Source: Sphingomonas hankookensis
Lineage (GTDB): Bacteria > Pseudomonadota > Alphaproteobacteria > Sphingomonadales > Sphingomonadaceae
Reading direction: 5' to 3'
Assembly (NCBI RefSeq): GCF_001619955.1
Contig: NZ_LQQO01000056.1
Location: forward strand, 46,994 to 110,993
DNA length: 64,000 nucleotides
A model generated the notes under the pieces. That model was not told the DNA's origin, did not search any database, and saw only the letters and a program-made list of their open reading frames with translations. How positions within the stretch are numbered: position 1 is the stretch's first letter; each line of letters opens with the position of its first letter. Both the position numbers and the translations under genes were made by a program. This document shows positions 1 through 8,706 of the stretch, in pieces.

Positions 1-1227
1 TCCGAGCTTGGCAAGCATCTGGCATCCAAGGGCCGCCGCCTGATCGGCTGGGACGAGATTCTCGAAGGCGACGTGCCGACCAGCGCGACCGTCATGTCGT
101 GGCGCGGCGAGGCGGGCGCGGTCGAGGCCGCGAACAAGGGGCATGACGTGGTCATGTCGCCTGCCCCCAACCTCTATCTCGACAATATCCAGTCGACCGC
201 CGGCGACGAACCGCCCGGCCGCATCGGGCTGCAGACGCTGGAGATGGTCTATGGCTATGAACCGGTCCGCCCCGGCGTGACCGCAGAAGCCGCCGCGCAT
301 GTGCTGGGCGCGCAGGGCAATGCCTGGTCCGAATATCTCGCGACCGCCAAGCAGAAGGAGCACGCCACCTTCCCGCGCCTGTCCGCGATCGCCGAATTCA
401 CCTGGAGCCCGCGCGACAAGCGCGACTGGAAGGGCTTCGTCGAACGCCTCCAGCCGCAGATGCTGCGGTACGAGCGACAGGGGATCGCCGCCGCCGACGC
501 GGCCTTCGCCGTGACCTATGCGCTCGATGGATCGAAGGGCGACGTGCTGCGCGGCAAGGCGCCGAAACTGGCGCTGACCACCCAGACCGGCGCGGGCACG
601 ATCCGCTACACCACCGATGGCAGCCAGCCGACCGCCCGCTCGCGTGCCTATGCCGCCCCGATCGCGGTGAAGCCGGGGCAGACGATCACTGCCGCCGCCT
701 TCGCCAGCGACGGCCACGCCCTCGCCCGCCCCCGTGCCTTCGACGCGACCCGCCCGGCGCTGCTGCGCGCGACCGGCACGGCCGACATGGTCGCCTGTCC
801 GAAGGGCGCCCTGGGCCTGCGCGTGCCGCTGGTCTCGGGCCAGTCGGGCGATGCCCCGGCGTACAACGTCAACATCTTCGACACCTGTACCCAGGCGCAG
901 AAGATGCCGCTCGACGTGGCGCAGGCGTTCACGGTGACGGTCGCCCGCCTGCCGCGCCACTATGGCCTCGCCCATGACTATAAGGCGCTGCGCGAACATT
1001 TCGCGGTGACCGAACATGGCGAGCTGGTGATGCGGACCGGCGGCTGCGACGGCACCATCGCCGCCACCTTCCCGCTGCCCGACCCGGATACCGCGCCCAA
1101 CCGGTTCAGCTTTACCGGGACCTTCGCGAAACAGCCGGGTGATGCGGACGTGTGCCTGCAATTCACCTCCCCGCTGTCCGACCCCTTCTACACGGTCGAC
1201 ACGCTGCAACTGGAAAGCGCCAAGTGA
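1..1227 (+). CDS. Beta-N-acetylhexosaminidase, GH20 (5' end outside window)
   Basis: Exo-enzyme that removes terminal GlcNAc/GalNAc from glycans. The reading frame is open from base 1 (SELGKHLASKGRRLIGWDEI), so the N-terminus and the catalytic Asp-Glu pair lie upstream of the window. Visible GH20 landmarks are the GWDEILEG strand, VMSWRGE and the LGAQGNAWSEYL barrel-end motif. After the barrel comes a chitobiase/hexosaminidase C-terminal beta domain (IRYTTDGSQPT) and then a further beta-rich tail of about 150 residues. The stop TGA overlaps the GTG start of the next gene, so the two are translationally coupled. This is the first visible gene of a glycan-degradation operon. The family call is firm; linkage specificity cannot be read. 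Confidence 0.93.
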   Translation, partial: SELGKHLASKGRRLIGWDEILEGDVPTSATVMSWRGEAGAVEAANKGHDVVMSPAPNLYLDNIQSTAGDEPPGRIGLQTLEMVYGYEPVRPGVTAEAAAHVLGAQGNAWSEYLATAKQKEHATFPRLSAIAEFTWSPRDKRDWKGFVERLQPQMLRYERQGIAAADAAFAVTYALDGSKGDVLRGKAPKLALTTQTGAGTIRYTTDGSQPTARSRAYAAPIAVKPGQTITAAAFASDGHALARPRAFDATRPALLRATGTADMVACPKGALGLRVPLVSGQSGDAPAYNVNIFDTCTQAQKMPLDVAQAFTVTVARLPRHYGLAHDYKALREHFAVTEHGELVMRTGGCDGTIAATFPLPDPDTAPNRFSFTGTFAKQPGDADVCLQFTSPLSDPFYTVDTLQLESAK

Positions 1228-3836
1228 AGCCTGCCCTGTTCCTGCTCCTCGCCGCCGCTCCCGCCGCCCTGTGGGCCGCCCCGCGCGAGACGGTGACGCT
1301 CGACAAGGGCTGGCAGGTCCGCCTAGCCCCCGGCGATACCGCGGCGAAGGAGCATCCGAAGGCCGCACGCTGGTTGCCCGCCAAAGTGCCGGGCTATGTC
1401 CAGACCGACCTGATCGCGGCGAAGGTCACGCCCGATCCGTTCATCGGCCTGAACGAAGCCACCATCCAATGGGTCGGGCGCAGCGACTGGGAGTATAAAG
1501 GCACGCTCAACGCCTCGCCGCTGCTGCTGGCGCGCGGGCATGTCGATCTGGTGTTCGACGGGCTGGACACCTTTGCCGAGGTGTTCGTCAACGGACAGAA
1601 GCTCCTCGCCGCCGACAATGCACATCGCCGCTGGCGCGCCGACGCCAAGCCGCTGCTGAAGGCCGGCGCGAACGAGATCCGCATCCTCTTCAAATCGCCG
1701 CTGGGCGTGTTGAAGCCGATGGTGGCTGGACTCGAAAACCCCCTGCCCGGCGAATATGACTCGACCGCTGGCGACGAGCCGGAAGGTCGGCAGACCTCGC
1801 CCTATATCCGCAAGCCCAAATATCATTATGGCTGGGACTGGGGGCCCCGCATCATCAATGTCGGTCCCAACGGCCCGGTCAGGATCGATGCGTGGGACGA
1901 CGTCCGCATCGATACGCTCCGCGTCCAGCAGGAGGCGGTGACGGCGGTCGAGGCGCGCCTGTCCGCCGACGTCACCCTGATCGCCGATCGCGATGCGACC
2001 GTGCAGGTCGATGCGATCGTCACCGCCCCCGACGGCACCAAGGTCCGCGCCACCCGCACCGTCGCGGTGACGGCGGGCGAGAACCGGGTTAGCGTTCCCC
2101 TCACCATCGCCAACCCGCAGCTCTGGTATCCCGCCGGCTATGGCGCGCAGCCGCTCTACACCGTCGCGACCGAAACCCGCCTCGATGGCGAACTGGTCGA
2201 CGCCCAGCAGCGCTCGACCGGCATCCGTACCGTCGAACTGGTCCGCGAGAAGGACGCGATCGGCCGGGGGATGCTGTTCCGCATCAATGGCATCCCCGTA
2301 TTCGCCAAGGGCGCGAACCTGATCCCGTTCGACAGCTTCGGCCCGCGGGTCACCAATGCATACATGGCGAAGATCATGGGCGACGCGAAGGCGGCGAACA
2401 TGAACATGATCCGCATCTGGGGCGGCGGCATGTACCTGCCCGACAGCTTCTTCGACACCGCCGACCGGCTGGGGCTGATGATCTGGTCCGACTTCATGTT
2501 CGGCGGCGCGATCACCCCCTATGATCCCGACTATCGCGAATCGGTGAAGATCGAGGCCGAGGAACAGGTCGATCGGGTACAGGCGCATCCCTCGATCGTG
2601 CTCTGGTCGGGCAATAACGAAGTACTGTCGGGCTGGGAGGGGTGGAGCGACCGTACCGCCTTCAAGAAGCGCGTCGGGGCCGATGAACAGGAACGCGTCG
2701 GGGTCGGCATGGCGATCCTGTTCGATCGTGTGCTGCGTGACGCCGCCTCCGCCCGAGACGCCGACGTCCCCTACTGGCCCGGCAGCCCGAGCGCCAATTA
2801 CGAGGGCAAGCCCGATCAGGACGGCAATGGCGACCGCCATTATTGGGACGTATGGGGCGGCAAGAAGCCCGCCACCGCCTATCTCGACAGCTGCCCGCGC
2901 TTCATGTCGGAATATGGGCTGCAGGCGATGCCCGACATGGCGACCATCGCGAAGTTCGCGAAGCCTGCGGACTACGCGATCGACTCCCTCGTCATGACCG
3001 CGCACCAGAAGTTCCTGAAGGGCGCGGGGCAACAGCGGCTGCTCGACTATATCCGCATGCGCTATCGCGAACCCCGCGACTTCGCCGATTTCGTCTATCT
3101 CAGCCAGGTGATGCAGGCCGACGGTATCCAGCTGGGCGCATTGCACCACCGCGCCTGCCGTCCGGTCACCAGCGGTTCGCTCTACTGGCAGCTGAACGAC
3201 GTCTGGCCCGGCGCGTCCTGGTCGAGCATCGACTATTATGGCCGGTGGAAGGCGCTACACTTCGCCGCCCGTCGCTTCTACGCCCCGCTCGCCGTCTCGG
3301 CGGCGCGCAAGCCGACCGGCACCACCGACATCACACTGATCTCCGACCGGACTGCTCCCGTCACCGCGCGCTGGCGGATGCGGACGATGGACATGGATGG
3401 CAAGGTGACGATGGCGCATGAAACCGCGATCCAGTTGCCCGCGCTGTCGGCGACGAAGGTCGCGACGATGACCGATGCGGACCTGTTCAAGGGCGCCGAT
3501 CCGAAGCGTAGCGTGACCGTGGTCGAACTGCTGGTCGACGGCGCGGTCGCGTCGCGCGCGCTGGTGACCGCCTTGCCCGAAAAGGACATGACGCTGCCCG
3601 ATCCGGGGCTCGTCACCCGCTGGTCGACGGTCGATGGCAAGCCGGCGCTGACCGTGACCGCCACCCGCCTCGCCCGTGCGCTGTGGATCGGCTTCGGCAC
3701 GCTCGACGTGCAGGCGTCGGACAATTTCCTCGACCTGTTGCCCGGCGAAAGCGCGACGGTGACGATCGAGGGCAAGGCATCGGCCGGCTCGCTCAAGAAG
3801 GCGCTCCGGCTGCAAACGCTCGGAGCCGCCAAGTGA
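1224..3836 (+). CDS. Beta-mannosidase, GH2 family, exported
   Basis: 870-residue exported glycosidase predicted to remove beta-linked mannose, such as the core Man-beta-1,4-GlcNAc of N-glycans. The start chosen is GTG 1224, whose GTGA overlaps the previous stop and opens a signal peptide (KPALFLLLAAAPAALWA). Order: N-terminal sugar-binding jelly roll, Ig-like domain, (beta/alpha)8 barrel, C-terminal beta domains. The acid/base is Glu466 in SGNNE and the nucleophile is Glu563 in FMSEYG; both match GH2 mannosidases. WDWGPR near residue 205 is also typical of the mannosidase branch. Coupled to genes on both sides by 4-nt overlaps. Family very secure; mannosidase rather than another GH2 activity is likely. 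Confidence 0.93.
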   Translation: MKPALFLLLAAAPAALWAAPRETVTLDKGWQVRLAPGDTAAKEHPKAARWLPAKVPGYVQTDLIAAKVTPDPFIGLNEATIQWVGRSDWEYKGTLNASPLLLARGHVDLVFDGLDTFAEVFVNGQKLLAADNAHRRWRADAKPLLKAGANEIRILFKSPLGVLKPMVAGLENPLPGEYDSTAGDEPEGRQTSPYIRKPKYHYGWDWGPRIINVGPNGPVRIDAWDDVRIDTLRVQQEAVTAVEARLSADVTLIADRDATVQVDAIVTAPDGTKVRATRTVAVTAGENRVSVPLTIANPQLWYPAGYGAQPLYTVATETRLDGELVDAQQRSTGIRTVELVREKDAIGRGMLFRINGIPVFAKGANLIPFDSFGPRVTNAYMAKIMGDAKAANMNMIRIWGGGMYLPDSFFDTADRLGLMIWSDFMFGGAITPYDPDYRESVKIEAEEQVDRVQAHPSIVLWSGNNEVLSGWEGWSDRTAFKKRVGADEQERVGVGMAILFDRVLRDAASARDADVPYWPGSPSANYEGKPDQDGNGDRHYWDVWGGKKPATAYLDSCPRFMSEYGLQAMPDMATIAKFAKPADYAIDSLVMTAHQKFLKGAGQQRLLDYIRMRYREPRDFADFVYLSQVMQADGIQLGALHHRACRPVTSGSLYWQLNDVWPGASWSSIDYYGRWKALHFAARRFYAPLAVSAARKPTGTTDITLISDRTAPVTARWRMRTMDMDGKVTMAHETAIQLPALSATKVATMTDADLFKGADPKRSVTVVELLVDGAVASRALVTALPEKDMTLPDPGLVTRWSTVDGKPALTVTATRLARALWIGFGTLDVQASDNFLDLLPGESATVTIEGKASAGSLKKALRLQTLGAAK

Positions 3837-6415
3837 GCCTTCTCCTCGCCCTGCTCGCCGGCACGGCCGAACCCGACCCGCAGATCGCCGCGACCATCGC
3901 GGCGATGACGCCTGCGGAAAAGGCGGCGCAACTGCAAAGCACCGCCCCGGCGCAGGGCGATGTCCTGCCCGCCTATGACTATTGGAACGAGGCGCTGCAC
4001 GGCCTCGCCCGCAACGGCGTCGCCACCGTGTTTCCGCAGGCGATCGGCCTCGCCGCGACGTGGGATGCGCCGTTGATGGAGCGGATCGGCACCGTCGTGT
4101 CGACCGAGGCCCGCGCCAAATACAACGCCCTGCCGAGCAAGAACCGGCGGCGCTACGAGGGGCTGACCATCTGGTCGCCCAACATCAACATCTTCCGCGA
4201 TCCCCGCTGGGGCCGCGGGATGGAAACCTATGGCGAGGACCCGGTGCTGACCGGCGCGCTGGCGGTCGGTTATGTCCGTGGCCTGCAAGGCCCCGACCCG
4301 CTGCAACCCCGCGTCATCGCCACGCCCAAGCATCTGGTCGCCCATAGCGGGCCGGAGGCGGGCCGAGACGCGTTCAGCGTGCAGACCGCACCCTATGACA
4401 TGGAGGCGACGTACCTCCCCGCCTTCCGTCGCGCGCTGACCGAGGGGAAGGCGCAGTCGGTGATGTGCGCCTATAACGGCGTCCACGGCGTGCCGGTCTG
4501 TGCCGCCGACTGGCTGCTCAACGATCGCATCCGCCGCGACTGGGGCTGGAACGGGCTGGTCGTGTCGGACTGCGACGCGATTGGCAACATCGCCCATTAT
4601 CAGCGTTATGCGCTCGACAATGCCGCCGGCTCCGCCGCCGCGATCAATGCCGGTATGGATGTCAATTGCGGCACCGCCTACGCCGCGCTGCCCAGGGCAC
4701 TCGAACGCGGCCTGACGACACAGGCGGTCATCGACCGCGCGCTCACCCGCACCTTCGAAGCTCGCAAGCGCCTCGGCCATGCGTTCGGCGCCAAGAGCCG
4801 GTGGGATTCGATTCCCACCAGCGCCCTCCACACCCCCGCCAACCGCGCGCTGGCGCTGGAGGCCGCGCGCAAGTCGCTGGTCCTGCTCCAGAACAACGGC
4901 GTCCTGCCGTTGAAGCGCGGCGCCCGGATCGCGGTCGTCGGCCCCAATGCCGACAGCCTCGACGTGCTGGAAGCGAATTACAACGGCACCTCCGCCGCCC
5001 CGGTAACGCCGCTCAAAGGGCTGACCGACCGCTTCGCCGTCACCTATGCGCAAGGGTCGACACTGGCCGAGGGCGTTCCCCTCCCCGTCCCGCAGACGGC
5101 GTTCGGTTCGGGGCTGAAGGCCGAGTTCTTCGCAGACCCGGCGATGACCGGCACACCGGTGCTGACCCGCACCGACCGCACCATCGATTTCAACTGGGCG
5201 CGCACCAGCCCCGCCGCGAACCTGCCCGTCGACCACTACGGCGTGCGCTGGACCGGCACGCTGACCCCGCCGGGGCCGGGCCGCTACACGCTGCGCATCG
5301 ACATCAACCGCTGCTGGGACAAATGCTCGGGCCGCGACGCGGTGAGATTGTGGGTCGATGGCAAGGACGTGCTCAGCGCCACCGGCACCGCCGCCGTCGA
5401 AGGCGCCGCGAACGACAGCAAGTCCGAACGGATGGAGGCGCTGCTCGACTTCGCCGACACGTCGCCCAAAGCCTTCCGCCTAGACCTGATCCATGCCAGC
5501 ACCGACGACAGCATCCGCCTGACCTGGATCGCCCCCGCCGATCCGCAGCGCACACAAGCCGTTGCCGCCGCGCAATCCGCCGATGCCGTTATCGCCTTCG
5601 TCGGCCTGTCCCCCGCCGTCGAGGGCGAGGCACTCCGCCTCGAAGTCGCCGGCTTCTCGGGCGGCGACCGCACCGACATCGCGCTCCCGCAGGCGCAGCA
5701 ACAACTGCTCGAAGCGGTCAAGGCAACCGGCAAGCCGCTGATCGTCGTCCTGCTCTCGGGCAGCGCGGTCGCGATGGAATGGGCGAAACAACACGCCGAT
5801 GCGATCGTCGCCGGCTGGTATCCGGGTGAGGTCGGCGGCACCGCCATCGCCGATGTCCTCGACGGCACGACCAACCCCTCGGGCCGCCTGCCCGTCACCT
5901 TCTACGCCCGCACCAGCGACCTGCCCGCCTTCGTCGATTACAATATGAAGGGCCGCACCTATCGCTATTTCGACGGCCAGCCGCTCTGGGGCTTCGGCCA
6001 CGGCCTGAGCTACACCGACTACGCCTATGCCGACGCCAAGGCGCCGACAACCCTCACCGCCGGTCAGCCACTTACCGTCACCGCCCGCATCACCAACACC
6101 GGCAAGCGCAGCGGCGAGGAAGTCGCGCAAGCCTATCTGATCGCACCCGCCGCACTCAACCGGATCGGCGCATGGAACGATCCGGTCCTGCGCCACAGCC
6201 TCGTCGCCTTCCAGCGCGTCGCGCTCAAGCCCGGTCAGGCAAAGACCGTGACCTTCACCCTCGACCCGCGCCTGCTCAGCACCGTGTCGCTCGACGGCAC
6301 CCGCGCGGTGCGGCCGGGCGCCTATCGCTTGTTCCTCGGCGGCGGCCAGCCGGGCAGCACCCCCGGACAGGAGGTCGCCTTCACCATCACGGGCACGCAG
6401 GAGTTGCCGAAATGA
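3833..6415 (+). CDS. GH3 beta-glycosidase (beta-glucosidase/xylosidase type) with PA14 insert
   Basis: 860-residue GH3 enzyme. Start GTG 3833 overlaps the upstream stop by 4 nt and gives a short hydrophobic leader (SLLLALLAG). The N-terminal barrel contains GRGMETYGEDP and the nucleophile Asp246 in VVSDCDAI. The SDCDAI form and the pattern AYNGVHGVPVCA are usual in the xylosidase/arabinosidase-like branch. A second alpha/beta domain (LVLLQNNGVLPL) is interrupted at about residues 420-570 by a PA14-like carbohydrate-binding module (LKAEFFADPAMTGTP, WTGTLTPPGPGRYTLRI). A fibronectin-III-like C-terminal domain follows (GFGHGLSYTDYAY). In this glycosidase operon it may act on beta-Gal, beta-Xyl or beta-GlcNAc; specificity is not determinable here. 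Confidence 0.92.
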   Translation: MSLLLALLAGTAEPDPQIAATIAAMTPAEKAAQLQSTAPAQGDVLPAYDYWNEALHGLARNGVATVFPQAIGLAATWDAPLMERIGTVVSTEARAKYNALPSKNRRRYEGLTIWSPNINIFRDPRWGRGMETYGEDPVLTGALAVGYVRGLQGPDPLQPRVIATPKHLVAHSGPEAGRDAFSVQTAPYDMEATYLPAFRRALTEGKAQSVMCAYNGVHGVPVCAADWLLNDRIRRDWGWNGLVVSDCDAIGNIAHYQRYALDNAAGSAAAINAGMDVNCGTAYAALPRALERGLTTQAVIDRALTRTFEARKRLGHAFGAKSRWDSIPTSALHTPANRALALEAARKSLVLLQNNGVLPLKRGARIAVVGPNADSLDVLEANYNGTSAAPVTPLKGLTDRFAVTYAQGSTLAEGVPLPVPQTAFGSGLKAEFFADPAMTGTPVLTRTDRTIDFNWARTSPAANLPVDHYGVRWTGTLTPPGPGRYTLRIDINRCWDKCSGRDAVRLWVDGKDVLSATGTAAVEGAANDSKSERMEALLDFADTSPKAFRLDLIHASTDDSIRLTWIAPADPQRTQAVAAAQSADAVIAFVGLSPAVEGEALRLEVAGFSGGDRTDIALPQAQQQLLEAVKATGKPLIVVLLSGSAVAMEWAKQHADAIVAGWYPGEVGGTAIADVLDGTTNPSGRLPVTFYARTSDLPAFVDYNMKGRTYRYFDGQPLWGFGHGLSYTDYAYADAKAPTTLTAGQPLTVTARITNTGKRSGEEVAQAYLIAPAALNRIGAWNDPVLRHSLVAFQRVALKPGQAKTVTFTLDPRLLSTVSLDGTRAVRPGAYRLFLGGGQPGSTPGQEVAFTITGTQELPK

Positions 6416-8706
6416 CGACGCTTTCCCGCCGCGCCCTGCTCGGCAGCAGCGCGGGCCTCGCCGTCGCCGCCGCGCTGCCGGCGACGACCGTCACCCCGCC
6501 CCCTGCCCGCCCGAACCTGTTCGTCGGCACCGGCGGCGACGGCCATACCTTCCCCGGCGCGACGATGCCGTTCGGGATGGTGCAGCTGTCGCCCGACACC
6601 GACACCGCGCGCTGGGCGACCTGTTCGGGCTATCACAAGGACGACGGCTCGATCCTCGGCTTCAGCCACACCCACCTGTCGGGGACCGGCATCGGCGACA
6701 TGCTCGACGTGCTGGTCGTGCCGACACGCGGGCCCGTGTTACTGGAAGGCGGCCCGCTCGACGACCCCGACAAGGGCTATCGCCAGCGGTTCAGCCAGGA
6801 GGTCGCCGAACCCGGCTATTACGCCGTCACCCTCGAAAGCGGGGTGCGTGCCGAGCTGACCGTTACCGACCGCACCGGTATCCAGCGCCACCGCTTCCCC
6901 GCCGGCCCCGGCCATATCCTGATCGACCTCTCGCACCTCGTGTTGGAGGGTCCGAACCAGCGCCCCTATATCGACGAGGCCGCACTCACCCTCGAACCCG
7001 ACGGCACCCTGACCGGCACCCGCCGCGTGTTCCGTTGGGCCAAGGGCCGCCGCATCTTCTTCGCGATGCAGCTGTCGCGCAAACCCGATCGCGTCGAGTT
7101 CTTCAGCGACAACGACACCCCGGCCGGCGACAAGGGCGTCACCGGCAAGCGCCTGAAGGCAGTGCTCCATTATAACGACGCGGGCGCCGCGCCGATCGTC
7201 ATCCGCACCGGCATCTCCGCCGTCGACCTGGGCGGCGCCAAGGCCAATCTGACCGCCGAAGCGAAGCATTGGGACTTCGACCGCTACGCCCGCGCCGCCC
7301 GGTCGGCATGGGCGCGCGAACTCAACCTGATCCGGTTCGACGGCGGCACCGAGCAACAGCGCGTGGTCGCGGCGTCGGCGCTCTACCACGCCTCGATCGG
7401 CCCGACGCTCTTCTCCGACGTCGATGGCCGCTATGTCGGCCTCGACCGCCAGACGCACACCGTCCCGCGCGGCGAGGCGGCCTATAGCGCCTATTCGCTG
7501 TGGGACACCTATCGCGCCTTCCACCCGCTCCAGACGCTGATCCGCCCGAAGCTGACCCAGGCCTTCACCCGCGACCTGATCCGCCAGACCCAGCAAAGCC
7601 CGTTCGGCCCGCCCGTCTGGCCGCTACAGGGGGTGGAAACCGGCACGATGATCGGCTGGCACGCCGTCCCCGTCCTCGCCGAAGCGCGCGCGAAAGGCAT
7701 CGCCGCCGACTATGCCGCCGCATGGGGCGGGGTGAAGAAGCGCTCGTTCGACTGGACTACGCCCAATCTCGACAACAGCATCGGCGTGAAGGCGTATGAC
7801 GAACTCGGCTATGCGCCCGCCGACCGCATCTTCGAAAGCGTGTCCAAGACGCTGGAGTTTTCCTACGACGATTATGCCGGCGCGTTCATCGCCGACGCGG
7901 CGGGCGACTCCGCCGGGGCCGCGCGCCTGCGCAAGCGCTCGGGCAACTGGCGCAACGTGTTCGACCAGCGGATCGGCTTCGCCCGCGGCCGGATGGCGGA
8001 CGGCAGCTGGGCCGAACCCTACGCCCCCAATGCGCTCGGCCACTCGAAGAAATGGCGCGACTTCACCGAAAGCAATGGCTGGCAGGCGACCTTCCTCAAC
8101 CAGCACGACATTCCCGGCCTGATCGCGGCGATGGGCGGCGATGCCGCGTTCGAAGCGAAGCTCGACGGCCTGTTCACCGCCTCGTCCGAACTCCCCGCCG
8201 ACGCCCCGCCCGATATCTCGGGGCTGGTCGGCCAGTACGCGCATGGCAACGAACCCAGTCACCATGTCGCGTACATGTACGCCTGGTGCGGAAGCCCGTG
8301 GAAAACGCAGGCGATGGTCCGCCGCCTGCTGACCGAAATGTACCACGACCGGCCCGACGGCATCATCGGCAACGACGATTGCGGGCAGATGAGCGCATGG
8401 TATCTGCTCTCGGCACTGGGCTTCTATCCGGTCGATCCGGTCAGCGCGACCTATGTGCTGGGCAGCCCGCTGTTCGACCGCGCGACCGTCCAGGTCGGCG
8501 GCGGCAAACGGCTGATCGTCGAGGCGCGCGGCAACGCCCCCGACCGCCCCTATGTCCGCAGCGTCACCTGGAACGGGCGTCCGTGGACGAAAAGCTGGAT
8601 CGCGCATGCCGATCTGGTCCGGGGCGGACGGCTGGTGTTCGACATGGCGGCCGAACCGAACAAGGCATTCGGGCGCGACCCGAAGGACCGCCCCGGCCAC
8701 GCATGA
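6412..8706 (+). CDS. GH92 alpha-mannosidase, Tat-exported
   Basis: 764-residue calcium-dependent exo-alpha-mannosidase of family GH92, the class that trims alpha-1,2/1,3/1,6-mannose from N-glycans. Start ATG 6412 overlaps the previous stop (ATGA). The N-terminus SRRALLGSSAGLAVAAAL is a Tat-type signal. Family landmarks: NLFVGTGGDGHTFPGATMPFG at the mature N-terminus, GYHKDDGSILGFSHTHLSGTG, DTYRAFHPL, GNEPSHHVAYMYAW and GNDDCGQMSAWYLLSALGFYP near the C-terminus. Length is normal for the family. Among the genes here it is the strongest pointer to N-glycan or yeast-mannan type substrates. Confidence 0.95.
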   Translation: MTTLSRRALLGSSAGLAVAAALPATTVTPPPARPNLFVGTGGDGHTFPGATMPFGMVQLSPDTDTARWATCSGYHKDDGSILGFSHTHLSGTGIGDMLDVLVVPTRGPVLLEGGPLDDPDKGYRQRFSQEVAEPGYYAVTLESGVRAELTVTDRTGIQRHRFPAGPGHILIDLSHLVLEGPNQRPYIDEAALTLEPDGTLTGTRRVFRWAKGRRIFFAMQLSRKPDRVEFFSDNDTPAGDKGVTGKRLKAVLHYNDAGAAPIVIRTGISAVDLGGAKANLTAEAKHWDFDRYARAARSAWARELNLIRFDGGTEQQRVVAASALYHASIGPTLFSDVDGRYVGLDRQTHTVPRGEAAYSAYSLWDTYRAFHPLQTLIRPKLTQAFTRDLIRQTQQSPFGPPVWPLQGVETGTMIGWHAVPVLAEARAKGIAADYAAAWGGVKKRSFDWTTPNLDNSIGVKAYDELGYAPADRIFESVSKTLEFSYDDYAGAFIADAAGDSAGAARLRKRSGNWRNVFDQRIGFARGRMADGSWAEPYAPNALGHSKKWRDFTESNGWQATFLNQHDIPGLIAAMGGDAAFEAKLDGLFTASSELPADAPPDISGLVGQYAHGNEPSHHVAYMYAWCGSPWKTQAMVRRLLTEMYHDRPDGIIGNDDCGQMSAWYLLSALGFYPVDPVSATYVLGSPLFDRATVQVGGGKRLIVEARGNAPDRPYVRSVTWNGRPWTKSWIAHADLVRGGRLVFDMAAEPNKAFGRDPKDRPGHA